From assembly GCA_032718475.1 (NCBI GenBank), contig JAUCBJ010005099.1, positions 1-64,000 of the forward strand: a stretch of 64,000 bases of DNA, written 5' to 3'. This stretch comes from Nemertoderma westbladi (Eukaryota > Xenacoelomorpha > Nemertodermatida > Nemertodermatidae). The notes below the pieces were generated by a model. That model made no database searches. It saw nothing but the letters and a program-made list of their open reading frames with translations, and was not told the origin of the DNA. This document shows, one piece after another, positions 41,501-52,824 of the stretch. Position numbers and translations under genes: made by a program. How positions within the stretch are numbered: position 1 is the first letter of the stretch; each line of letters begins with the position of its first letter.

Positions 41501-42044
41501 CGGACGAAGGTGACTCACAGTCGAAGGTGACTCACGGACGAAGGTGACTCACGGGCGAAGGTGACTCACGGACGAAGGTGGCTCACGGACGAAAGTGACT
41601 CACGGACGAAGGTGACTCACGGACGAAGGTGGCTCACGGACGAAGGTGACTCACGGACGAAGGTGACTCACGGGCGAAGGTGACACACGGACGAAGGTGG
41701 CTCACGGACGAAAGTGACTCACGGACGAAGGTGACTCACGTACGAAGGTGGCTCACGGACGAAGGTGACTCACAGTCGAAGGTGGCTCACGGACGAAAGT
41801 GACTCACGGACGAAGGGGACTCACGGACGAAGCTGACTCACGGACGATGGTGACTCACGGACGAAGGTGACTCACGGACGAAGGTGACTCACGGACGAAG
41901 GGGACTCACGGACGAAGGTGGCTCACGGACGAAGTTGACTCACGGACGAAGGTGGCTCACGGACGAAGGTGGCTCACGGACGAAGGTGGCTCACGGAGAT
42001 GGTGTCTCACGGGCGAAGGTGGCTCACGGTCGGAGGTGACTCAT
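35553..42044. repeat. 17-bp satellite array carrying AP-1 heptamers, 6.5 kb
   Basis: About 380 tandem copies of GTGACTCACGGACGAAG. Common variants change the second half (CAGTCGAAG, CGGGCGAAG, CGGTCGAAG) or G-T-G-G-CTCAC. Most monomers hold TGACTCA, the AP-1/TRE consensus, inside the 9-bp palindrome GTGACTCAC. Large duplications are visible: rare markers at 37052 and 37611 recur about 2157 bp later (39210, 39768), and a shorter duplication of about 491 bp separates markers at 36561 and 37052. The unit is not a multiple of three and carries TGA, so no long frame exists. Nothing else interrupts the array. Confidence 0.97.
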
Positions 42045-43620
42045 AGGCAAAGATGATAGATACCGAGGTGTTACTCAGGTGACCTAATTTATTGCAAGAA
42101 AACGAGATGTTATCTGCCCTTTTTTATGAGAGATACTGTTAGCGATAGGGGAGCATGAAGACCAAACCAGTTTGTGTTTTTGATATCATGTTTTCAGGTA
42201 ATATTTTTAGTGTGACTGATTTTACAGCAATTGAGCCTACCGTGTGTACTCGGCCGCAATTTACTACAATATACGTTGGCAATCATTATGTATGTTACCC
42301 ACCCTCTACCCATGTCTCATATATTATTGATTTTTTTTTCACATTATTTAACGTTACGATTCTTTCAGATATGGGGGGAACTGGACGCAATAAAAATTAA
42401 TCCCTCTCCAGGGGAAATTGGACGCAAATGTAACCTGTTCTATTGTGTTTAGTTTTTTGTTTTGGTGGAACTCACACACTCGACCTGAGAATGAACAATA
42501 AAACAAAACTGTTCTAATTGAATTGAGCAAGTAGTAGATTTGACACGCGGATCTGTGTTTATCGACAGAACCACCTGTTTTAGTAACAACCCACCAAGTT
42601 AGCGTGTACAAATACTCCATACTCCCATCAACTCTCAAGCCAAGCCAGCCTCCCCTTTCAATTAAATCATACCCCCTCTCATTGAACTCCGCTCGGCCAT
42701 GTTGTTGCTAGGGGTAACAGTGAACTATGAACCAGCCAGTGAGCATGAGTGGCTTCCAGGGTGTATCGTACCTGGGCCCGTGCACAACGGCAACCCCAAG
42801 AAAATCTCACCAACTAGCTTTCCTGCACTGCAACAACTCCACTGCATTCAATTGCCAGGAGCTTCCCAACCTGGCCAGGCAACTATCCTGATAATTTACT
42901 TGTACCGAGGGAAGTAAAGCCATGCCTGTGCACCGATCTATTGCCTGTCGTTCTTAATATAAGCTACAGTATACAGGAAATAGGTTTTATACTTCTTGAG
43001 ACGACTATTGGCTGTTTATTTTGTATGTTTGTTTGTCTCACCACCTCTGAACTCAGGGGTTACTACAGTAGGGCGTCTTGGGGATTCCGTGCATTGAAGA
43101 CAGTACAGAACGCCCGAAATATATACACAAATTTTTTACAGCACGTTTTCATTCTCACTCTTATATTGTTACTTTAAACAACAGGAACTGGTATTGTAAT
43201 TCTAATGTCATTGACTTAGTAGATATACATTGATCTCCATTATACATATTAAAATATTGTCTGCACGGCTACCGATAGCGAGTTTATTTATTTCTTGTAC
43301 AGTAGTAGGCCTATTGTTGGTATATGAAGCTGGTATATTTGAATCTATATTAGGGAGATAAGTAACTATCACCAAGTACACGACGTGTTATAAACTATAT
43401 TGGGCTCATATATTCGTAGTCCTACTGTGTTGTTTACGAAATAATAATAATAATATTAGTTGGATTTATTCTCGCGTGGATATTATTAAACAGAGCCAAC
43501 CAGGTTAGCGTTATACATACTGTAGGTTTATTCTATTTTTAGTGTCTTACGTTTTGATTTTAATATAAGTTTGTAGAGACTCCACGCCCGTTTGGAGCAC
43601 CAATGATTTCTTAGGGGGCT
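42045..43620. other. Non-coding with half of a G-ended MITE
   Basis: At 42373-42450 GGGGGGAACTGGACGCAA followed by CCCTCTCCAGGGG and GGACGCAAAT matches the inverted ends of the element at 52580-52824, so this is a remnant of the same family. The rest shows no gene. Confidence 0.5.
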
Positions 43621-43624
43621 TTTT

Positions 43625-44695
43625 TCGACAGTTTTTTTATTGTATTTTTCGATGTAAAATTGTATGGTGATTCCGAATCTGAAATCAGTTTTCGATAAGT
43701 CTTTCGTCCTCGTGTTAGGGCAACATTTGTAATTTGCACCCAAAATTTATTTTAAAATTTATACATAATTTTGGAGCAGCCAACCCACTTTTGACACCAA
43801 AAAACACCATCAAATATCCAAAAAATTTCAAATATTGTGCTATTTTTAATCATCGCCGAAAATCGCCCTTATAGATATCAAAACCAATAAAGAAAGATCA
43901 TTTTATTAAAAATTTGAAAAGTATTCACTTTTGGTGCATGTTTGGTCGGTTGTAATAAGGAGGAAATTTTAATATGATTTTTCATGCGTTGGCTTTTTTT
44001 GGGACACTTTATCTATCTACTTTTAAACTACTCAACCGATTTTCCTTCTGCTTGCATAACTATGTAGAGGAATAGTCTGCGCAAAAATAATTGAGAAATA
44101 ATGTTTTTAAAAAAATATGACATTTTTCTATAAGAAATCGCCAAATTTTAGATTTTTTTTTACATTACATTACATTACAGATTTTTTTTTTTTTTTTTTA
44201 CATTTTGGGGAAATTTTGAAACGAAAAATTTTTTTGCATTATTATTTCAAAATTCGATCAAATCAATTTTTGCGTGGAATATTCCTCCCATAATTCTGCA
44301 AACAGAACGAAAATCGATTGAGTATTTAAAAAGTAGATTGAGAGAGTGTCCCAAAAAAAGCAACTTTAAATAAATAAATTACATTAAAACTTTATCCTGA
44401 TTAGGCCTACAACAAACCAAACATTCACCAAAAGTGGACAATTTTCAAATTCAAAAAAAATTATCTTCTTTTATGGTTTTTATACCTGTAGGGTAATTTT
44501 CGGCGCTGATTCTGAAAATATCGCTATATTTCGTAATTTTTGGTTGGTTGATTGTCTTTTCGGTGTCCAAAGTGGTGCTGCACCTAAATTATAAATTTTC
44601 AAATTTGGGTGAAAATTATAAAAGTTGCCATAACTCTAGAACGAACCTACTTATCGAAAAACTGATTCCAGATTTGGAATCACCATAAAATTTTA
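43625..44695. repeat. Imperfect palindrome of about 1.07 kb
   Basis: Left arm 43625-44160 and right arm 44200-44695 are reverse complements with many mismatches. Landmarks: ATGGTGATTCCGAATCTGAA (43660s) against TTCCAGATTTGGAATCACCAT (given as TTCCAGATTTGGAATCACC; 44665 region), CACTTTTGGTGCATGTTTGG against CCAAACATTCACCAAAAGTG, and GGGACACTTTATCTATCTAC against GAGAGAGTGTCCC. The centre is a T-rich run with ACATT repeats. A transcript through it would fold into a long hairpin. It has no coding capacity and its right end stops just short of the piggyBac element. Confidence 0.7.
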
Positions 44696-44716
44696 ACTCT
44701 CCCACCCCCACTCCCA

Positions 44717-46266
44717 TTAACCCCTTCCGTACGGTGACATACCTGGTATGTCACCATGAAGTGTACTGTGACATACCTGGTATGTCATGGTTTGTTTACA
44801 GTTCTATGCTCAGTGAAAAGATGCAGTAGCATGAATGGTACATTTTAAATTACTCTCAGGGCTCTCCATGGTACTATGCTTTAGTAGTTTGAGTTCTGGT
44901 AGTCTGACAGTGCAGCAGTGTGTGGTTTACTGCTGTACTTACCGGTAGTACTACCATGAAGGGTACTGTGACATACCTGGTATGTCATGGTTTGTTTACA
45001 GTTCTATGCTCAGTGAAAAGATGCAGTAGCATGAATGGTACATTTTAAATTACTCTCAGGGCTCTCCATGGTACTATGCTTTAGTAGTTTGAGAGCTGGC
45101 AGTCTGACAGTGTGTGGTTTACTGCTGTACTTACCGCACCCTACCTGCCTACCGGTAGTACTACATAGCTATTGGCTATAGCTCTGGTACAGTGGTAGAC
45201 TGGTAGTGTGTGTCGTTATGTAGTACCAGTAGGCCTAGTTATCTGTTTATGGCGGGTGTATACCCAGTACGTCAACGGAATCGGTTGCTACGATTTGGTT
45301 ATGATGACGGTCACACGAATTCCGATTCCGAATCCTCGAATTCCAGGGATGATGATACCGATACCGATACCTACTACTAAAAAAATCGTATTCACGGATT
45401 TTGTGTATCACTCTGTGGCCTTTCGTACTGGAGTTCCTGATGAGAACAAACGAGTTACAACAAAGAGGAAGTCGACTCCTGCTACTTCATCCCAGCCACA
45501 AACGATATCTCGACCACATATCTGCATATATTAGAAAAGATAATATCGGCCGAATCCAGCAAACCACAGAAACGCTGCCGTGTGTGTTACAAAGCTGGAA
45601 TCCGAAAAGCGGTTAGATACGAACGAGTGCACTTCGTGTTTAGATAAGCCTGGACTATGCCATGGTACTTGTTTCGTAACCTATCATGCGAGTTTGGCCT
45701 GAAACTATTAACTATGTACCAGACTATATTTCCGTATATAGGCCTATCTTTTTATATATATATGTACATGTATAGGCCTATATAATATATTTACATGATA
45801 TAAATAATGACATACGACAATGATAATGACAATGTTATCAAACATCGTATAAATTTAAAAAAAAAATTTTAAAAATTAAAAAAAATTTTTTATATACAGT
45901 ACTATTATATACAATTTAAAATAAATATATATACACATATATATATATATTATATATTTATTTATATATATATTTAAAAATATATATTTTATATATTATT
46001 ATAATATATATATATATACAGTATATAAATATAATGAAATATGTACCGGTACTAAATATATAATATATATAATAAATATATATATATATCAATATATATA
46101 TACAAATATATATTATATTCACTATATGTGGCATATATATGCATAAAATAAGTTTGGGTACCCTTTTGTTAGAAAAATATCACCATAAGGATCTCATATA
46201 AAAAAATGTTTTTTTCAGTGCCCTAGATGTATGCTTTTTTTTTATCTTCAGTATGGAAGGGGTTAA
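44717..46266. mobile_element. Internally deleted piggyBac-like transposon
   Basis: TTAA target duplications lie at 44717-44720 and 46263-46266. The ends are inverted: CCCCTTCCGTACGG on the left and, complemented, CCCCTTCCATACTG on the right (12 of 14 match). TTAA with CCC-starting ends defines piggyBac. Inside the left end the 21-bp palindrome GTGACATACCTGGTATGTCAC (10-bp arms around T; quoted in halves GTGACATACC/GGTATGTCAC) recurs at 44734, 44768 and 44968, the last two in a 200-bp tandem duplication. The right third is TA-rich. It carries transposase remnants (separate entry). Confidence 0.85.
45249..45690 (+). pseudogene. piggyBac transposase remnant: N-terminus plus Cys-rich C-terminus
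   Basis: From ATG 45249 a short frame gives an acidic Ser/Asp-rich N-terminus (GHTNSDSESSNSRDDDTDTD) of the sort piggyBac transposases have. About 200 bases later another frame gives KPQKRCRVCYKAGIRKAVRY and, after one more frame change, a CHGTCFVTYH end. That is the C-terminal cysteine-rich domain that binds the transposon ends. The whole catalytic DDD domain is missing, so it cannot transpose by itself. Confidence 0.7.
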
Positions 46267-46875
46267 GCTACTTTTAATTGAAGAACAGAAAAGAAGAGGA
46301 TCGGAAATCACAACACGAAATTAGTGAAATTTTATCATAAGAGGGTTAATTGTATTTTCTTGGACACCAAATAGTACGGAAGTACTTTGAAAACGTAAAA
46401 CTTGAAGGTTCACGTTTTTTGCTCCAAAATGTGAAATTTATTTCTTGCTGTAATAACTATTTACATACTTGTGTGTAAAGTAGCACTTTACAGTGTGATG
46501 ATCTGAGTGGCTTTGTTACACGAACGAACGTTAGTGAGTGAGTGAAAATAAAGCCACGAGGATCAGGACACTATAAAGTACTTTGCAACAAGTATGTAGT
46601 AGTAGCAAGTAGTTTTATTCCAAAATTTAAACATTACGAAATGATTGTACATATACATTATAAGTGATAGAAACTGCACAAATTATATTAGTTGCTGTAT
46701 AAATAAATGTAAAATGACATAAATTATGTTATAAATAAGTTAGCTTATATTTATGGTGGCGTTTGGAGCCATGTTATAATAATATAGCTAGTCCCCACTG
46801 GTTATTAATAGCTATCCCCCGCTTACCGGTAGGTAATGCAGTAGGCCTATCTGGCTGTCAGGCAAATTTCCACCT

Positions 46876-46965
46876 ATTGTTTAAGTGGTATCCAATGACG
46901 GCGTTAAAGTAATGTCCACTAGGGGGACATTACTTAACGCCGTCATGGGTTACCACGTAAACAAT
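46876..46965. repeat. Hairpin with 42-bp arms
   Basis: Left arm 46876-46917 (starts ATTGTTTAAGTGGTATCC, ends GTAATGTCC) and right arm 46924-46965 are near-perfect complements around the 6-base loop ACTAGG. Probably a MITE or a strong cruciform. Confidence 0.8.
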
Positions 46966-47142
46966 AACACCAAATGCAATAATAAATGTACAGGCCAATA
47001 CAATGCTGTAATGTCCTCTAAAGTTGTAAAGTGCTAAATAACAACTCGCTGTTAATACTAACGACGTTGAGTAATGTTACAATTTTGGAATAAAATTTTG
47101 TTAGATTATGTCAACTTAACAGCGTCCTGGTGAATTACTCGT

Positions 47143-47171
47143 AACGCTGCAAAGTACTACTTTGCAGCGTT
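47143..47171. repeat. Perfect 29-bp palindrome
   Basis: AACGCTGCAAAGTA, a central C, then its exact complement. The arm AACGCTGCAAAGT recurs at about 47190 and 47780, where the second copy again runs into its complement, so it is a small dispersed palindromic element. Confidence 0.8.
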
Positions 47172-48723
47172 GCGGCCTATATGACGGAACGCTGCAAAGT
47201 AATCAATGACATGGAAACAACTTCAATTACCGTATTCCAGAATGTATTATTTCCATTTATGTTAATGAGTGCTGCGTTATTATCCAGTTTGCAGTGACGG
47301 GACTAGCTACTGTATGTAAATAATTGTTTAACGTGTACTGTAATCCATTATGGCGAAACGTCCAATAGAAGACACTAAAATAACCAAAGAAAGTGACGAC
47401 AGTGTTCAGTAAAACTGAACGGACACAGACGGTGACTAAGTTTGCTTCAGTCGACTATAGTCAAGATGTATTAATGATTTATCACATCCAAGCAGGAGAT
47501 AACTTCCAATAAACATTAATTAGATTTAAACGTTTAATTAATACTGCGTACCTGTTAATAAATTTCACTTATATTCGATATAGTACATGATTAAAATGTA
47601 TAAATCCATAAAATCCTTTCTTCACATACCGAACGCTGATAAGTTGACATAATGTAACAAAATTACATACATCATTGCTTGCAAAGCTCACGTTTCAGCG
47701 TTCATTAAAGACCCTTGTTTATTTATGTAAACCTCCCTCGCTGCGCTCGCTCGGTACATAAATAAACTCGGGTCATAACGCTGCAAAGTGCTACTTTGCA
47801 CACAATGATGTAAATCGTTATTATTGTATTGATTTTTTGCTGTTGTTTTTAGCAATAATCGGAGGTTTTGTGGGATGATCAATGGAATGATATTAAGTGA
47901 AACTATATGAAATTTTCTGGTTCAATAATAATTATGGGCGACTCTGTTTAAACATTTAGAATTTTCAAAGTTTATTTAATTAAAATTGTTGGTTGTGTTA
48001 GTTAACTAAAACAATTAATTAATAAATAATCCCACTTAATACTTAATTTGAATTTCCCTCCCGGATATATAATCCTCGGACCGGACTACAGTTATGGCGT
48101 CTCTTTAGGCTCAAAACACTCCGGGCCGGACTTAGAAAAAAAAAGGACAACTTTGCCTTGGCGTTATGGTATGGTTTAATAGAAGACTATCGTTAAACAA
48201 AATATGAATTTCAGAAATTTAAATCATCTTTTTTTTATGGTATATGGGCCCTATGGGGTGCAGGACAAGATGGGACACAAGGTAGATTTGCCATTATGTG
48301 ATCTGATTATCTACCAAGGATGAATCCATATTCTACAAATTGGATCTGCATTCGGATGTGCCGGGAAACACGTTAAGAAAGTTAATTAGAGCGAAAAGTT
48401 AATTATTTTAATAATACGCAGAGGAGTCGCTTCAGGCAAGTCCGTTTCTACTAGTCGTCGTTGTTGGATAGAACAAGTTCGGTTTATATTTTTTTCGATG
48501 ATTCCAAAAGGTTTCATTGGCAATTGGTTCCAGATCCAGCTGCCTTCGTGCTTTCTAATTCTTTCCATGGCATTGCACAAACACACCAGTAGAAACCCAA
48601 ATGATTGTTAATTTGTGTTTCCTTAGAATTATACTAAGATTTGCATGTGGGGCGAGCCACGAAGTTGGCGGAGCCTTAGCGAATTGACACTGTTAGGGGG
48701 TGGGTCAATTTATGCAAATAGTC

Positions 48724-48780
48724 TCGTCGTCGTCGTCGTTGTCGTCGTCGTCGTTGTCGTCGTCGTCGTCGTCGTCGTCG
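48724..48780. repeat. GTC microsatellite
   Basis: (GTC)n with two GTT interruptions, directly before the first 315-bp unit. Short GTCGTC tracts start the other units too. Confidence 0.9.
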
Positions 48781-49830
48781 TTACGATTTTGACATGCTAA
48801 TAACTTTGTCGGATTTAAAGCTGCCAAGTTGAAAATTTGTAGGTATCAATATGAGCAAAAGTTGAGATTTTTGAGAGACTTTCAGACACCATCAGTGCAA
48901 TGGTCTCCCGCTAGAGGGCCACATGTCTAAACATTAAATGCCCTCCCATTTCTTTGCTTTTAATCCGTTTAAGCTGAAACTTGGCAGATATGTATTAGAC
49001 CATTAGCTGTGACTTTCAAAGGAGGCGAATCCATCTGCAGTTCTCCAGTCTGCCGCTAGAGGGCCAAAGGTCTGAAAGTGAAATCGTTGTCGTCGTTACG
49101 ATTTTGACATGCTAATAACTTTGTCGGATTTAAAGCTGCCAAGTTGAAAATTTGTAGGTATCAATATGAGCTAAAGTTGAGATTTTTGAGAGACTTTCAG
49201 ACACCATCAGTGCAATGGTCTCCCGCTAGAGGGCCACATGTCTAAACATTAAATGCCCTCCCATTTCTTTGCTTTTAATCCGTTTAAGCTGAAACTTGGC
49301 AGATATGTATTAGACCATTAGCTGTGACTTTCAAAGGAGGCGAATCCATCTGCAGTTCTCCAGTCTGCCGCTAGAGGGCCAAATGTCTGAAAGTGAAATC
49401 GTTGTCGTCGTTATGATATTGACATGCTTATAACTTTGTCGAATTTAAAGCTGCCAAGTTGAAAATTTGTTTTGTTGAAAATCAGTTCAACAGTCACCCG
49501 CTATAGGACTACTTTATGCCTGAAAGTGAATAGATTCTCCCGTCTCATTGATTTTAATCAGTTTAAGCTGAATCTTGCCATATATTCTGGACCACATGCT
49601 GCGTCTTTGTGGGGGGGGGGGGGGGGGGGGGAGATTTAATCAGTCTGCCGCTATACGACGAAATTTCTGAAAGTGAGATCCGTCTCTCATTTCGTTATCC
49701 GTTATTCAAGATGAAACTTGGCCGATGTACGTATGTACTATTCATCCATAGGCTGTGTCTTTGTGGGGCTGGAGACCCTAATCCATCTTCAGTTCTCACT
49801 ATACCGCTAGAGTCAGAAATGTCTGAATAG
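48779..49830. repeat. 315-bp tandem repeat with CTCF-like motifs
   Basis: CGTTACGATTTTGACATGC starts units at 48779 and 49094, and a diverged third begins at 49409; the first two are nearly identical. Each unit has two CCGCTAGAGGGCCA sites (48908, 49053, 49223, 49368), close to the CTCF core consensus, and decayed forms occur at about 49495, 49650 and 49803. A 21-base G run lies at 49611-49631. There is no coding evidence. Confidence 0.85.
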
Positions 49831-51599
49831 AAATGAAAGAGGTAAAAAGTGATTAGGCGAAATCTGCTTAAAATTTGCTAATACAGTAATACTTTCGAAT
49901 TAGTACTTAAATTAAATTTAAGTCACGTGCTGCGCGAAGGCCCCACTTCGTGTCGGTTCTATTCCCTCTCCTAACTGTTAGGCATACCTCGTAATCAAAA
50001 TATTTATATCCGTAATGTATATTTGCGTTGTTTTTGTTATATAGAAACGCCTATGCAACCTGTTTCTTTCCCATGCCGATTATAGAGATCTGTATTTCAC
50101 TTTTTTTCGTTGTTAGATAATGTAACGATTGTTTTTATAACCGTCGCGGCAATGAAAGATAATAATTAATTCATTCACGCATCTACCAGCAGTTAAACTA
50201 TCAATCCTTTACAATAGTGTTGTGAGACAGACACAATCAGTTTTGATTTGATTACAATAAGCCTGGCCTTAGGTATCCGCTAATGGTTTGATATCTTGTT
50301 ACCACTAAATTAGCATTCCACCACTGCGCCATCCTCTGGGGGCATTGATTGATTGTAGTACTTGCTGGTGAGGCAAATGGGTAGTCGTTTCTAGTTAGTT
50401 TATGTTATTAAAGGGGATTTCTCTCGGAGTTTGCATATCGCTGCAATAATTTACGAGGCATTGTAAACATTTTAAGTTCTCCAGCACAATGCTGAAGTTT
50501 CCTTTTTGGAGTTACTGGTTGCGGTGTTAGTACAGTAGGTCCCATACGTGCTGTACACTAGGAGGGGAGGTTCATAATGTGTGAACCATAACGATGTCAC
50601 ACGTGTCTTGACCAGTAACGTGGTCGATGATATATAGTGTGTGGCAATGTGGGTGGAACTGGTACAACCTACTCAAATTTATTTTTTTGCAAAGTAAGGA
50701 TATCATCGACGTTTTATTAGGCATCAGCAAAGCAAGTTGCTCGCAAGTACATGGTGATTCGTGTTGGTGCCAGGCTCCTGGAAGCTGGAAATATTTAGTT
50801 TCAATTTTCAAAACTCACCTACAACCGCGCAATAGAAATAGATCGTAATAAATCGTTGAGTGCCATATAGTCGTTTCTCAGCCTACCAACTCACTGACCT
50901 GATAGTTAAGTAAAATTTTCTGCTTGTTTTTCAAATCAAATGAATGTTTTTCCTGCTTATGAATGTTTATTTTCGCGGATGCACACTGAACTGTTCCTAA
51001 AATTGGCTGGAAAAATTTTCTGTCTTCGCTGGAGTGCCAGCTGTTCGTTCTGCTTTCCGTTTGCCTCAGGCGCAACATTCATCCGCGGCTAATTAAGATA
51101 ATGCATTCATATTGTTATTGAAATAGGAATAGGTTCTTGTCAAACGGTTTCAATGGAAATGGTTGGACGAATTCGGTTTCCTAAACAACAACTGTACTCC
51201 CTTTCACCACACCTTCATTGAGCCCCTTGGGGTACCACAGGCCAAGGCTATGCGCTTATCAATATCATTTAAGCACCGCATATAATTTAACAAACATAGT
51301 TTTACATTTATTTATTTAACATTATATTAACGTTTATACATTTATTAAAAAGTTATTTATTTTATATCTCAAACTATTATTCCTCCTTTGTAGTGACATG
51401 TGTATTGGTAATGATGGATGTAGGCTACTTTTGTAAACGCTTTGTAGCGATAGGTTGACAAAGAAAATAGAAACTCTGATTCATCCACAACTAGTCGGGA
51501 GCTGTTTAAATCATATCTGTTTAAAATTTAATGCGACCTCATTAAGATTTCTTGACAAATTGGGTGTCACAAGTGCCGGTGTATCTCACCGATTTAATC
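49831..51599. other. No gene recognised
   Basis: Mixed non-coding DNA. A 21-base string at 49926-49946 (CGTGCTGCGCGAAGGCCCCA plus C) is shared exactly with 33308-33328, marking a dispersed repeat edge. Short frames at 50572-51078 show no family resemblance. Confidence 0.4.
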
Positions 51600-51860
51600 T
51601 TATAAAACCCAAAGACTACACGCAGTCAATATGTAAAACATTTACCATCAACATGCTACAAGTCGTTTGGTGTCGTGCATTTTCTTATGCTGCACCCACA
51701 GTTTTTAATAGTTTACCACGCAATCTTCGCATCCAGAACTCTCTTGCAGCACAAACAAAGAGGCATTGCCCTGAATCCCAATCCAGAGACAGCGCATTTG
51801 AATTATTATAACTTTAGGTTACTTTAGAAAGTGCGCTCTATAAATTTTATATTATTATTA
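51600..51860 (+). pseudogene. LINE 3'-terminal fragment
   Basis: The plus frame reads RAFSYAAPTVFNSLPRNLRI, the widespread C-terminal motif of non-LTR reverse transcriptases (RAFSxAAPxLWNSLPxxLR), followed by a stop and a 3' end with AGTGCGCTCTATAAATTT and (ATT)n, which also typifies such elements. It is 5'-truncated. Confidence 0.7.
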
Positions 51861-52579
51861 TTTCCGTTCTCCCATAAATTTACATAAGGAACCCAAAGAA
51901 CCAAAAAGAGGCTAAGGCGCGGGAAGGCAGGGTCTCGACACAGACGTTAGGCATGCCAGGTACCCCATCGCAGGGTATAGACTCCCACAATTACGACTTC
52001 TGCACATACAGTTCTGTTGATGGGCAATCCGTGAAAGCTGTAACATTGTATATGTACTAGACCTTTGGCTGTGTCTTTCTTTGTAGGATAGGGATTGTGT
52101 GTGGAGAAGTTTTCCACCCTCCGATATTTCACCCTTTAGCGTAAAGCCTTAAGAATTTCACATTTTTCCCGGGTCCCGACAATAATGACGCAACGTGAAG
52201 TCTACAGCTTTCGAATAGATTATTGGAACAGAAAGATGATCAGTTAATCCCGTTTTAATTTGTACAAAGTCGGATTTAGCGTCCAAGAGGGATCGAAGTG
52301 GTTATAGCGAGAGAGCCCTCGGGACCCATGTTGTACCTGGAGGCACCTAAATAATACACTAGCACAGGTGCTCATGCCCATGACGTGGAGTGTTAGTGCT
52401 ATAGGGTACATGTTATGAAAGGGATCGATATCTTGTCACGACTTCATGTAAACCCTATACCTATATTATATTTAAATACCGGATAGTCAGGCATAAAACA
52501 CAGTTTGTGAACAATACTTTGGAACAACCAAAAGAGCAGGTCACAGAGACGGATTTTTTTTTTGCTAAACAGAGACAGT
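51861..52579. other. No feature seen
   Basis: Non-coding DNA with no recognisable gene or repeat before the G run. Confidence 0.4.
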
Positions 52580-52824
52580 GGGGGGGGGGGGGGGGGGGGG
52601 GGGGGAACTGGACGCAAATCCCATCTTGGCGAATTAATGTCCCCCTCAATGTTAAATTCTCAAGTTAGGGAAAGGAGCAGGTTACAGTGGCACGTTATTT
52701 TAACCAAAACAATAAACTACAGTTTTATTTTTGAGAGTAATCAGCTGTTATTTGCGTCGAATATCCCCTGGAGAGGGATGAATTTTTATTGCGTCGAAGC
52801 CTCCCCCCCCCCCCCCCCCCCCCC
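52580..52824. mobile_element. MITE with poly-G/poly-C ends
   Basis: A 26-base G run (52580-52605) and a 22-base C run (52803-52824) face each other. Inside them AACTGGACGCAAAT on the left and TTGCGTCGAAG on the right are inverted, and CCCCTGGAGAGGG lies near the right end. The half copy at 42373-42450 shows the same end in the other orientation. About 245 bp, no coding capacity. Confidence 0.6.

Larger units (their letters stand above)
46267..48640. other. Non-coding with several hairpins
   Basis: Contains the two strong palindromes annotated separately and several scattered AAAGTAGCACTTT-like strings (46480, 47030, 47785). No gene was recognised; a 66-codon minus frame at 48386-48586 resembles nothing known. 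Confidence 0.4.

Noticed and set aside
35553-42044. CRISPR-like array
   Set aside because: Monomers are contiguous 17-bp units without spacers, and the genome is eukaryotic.
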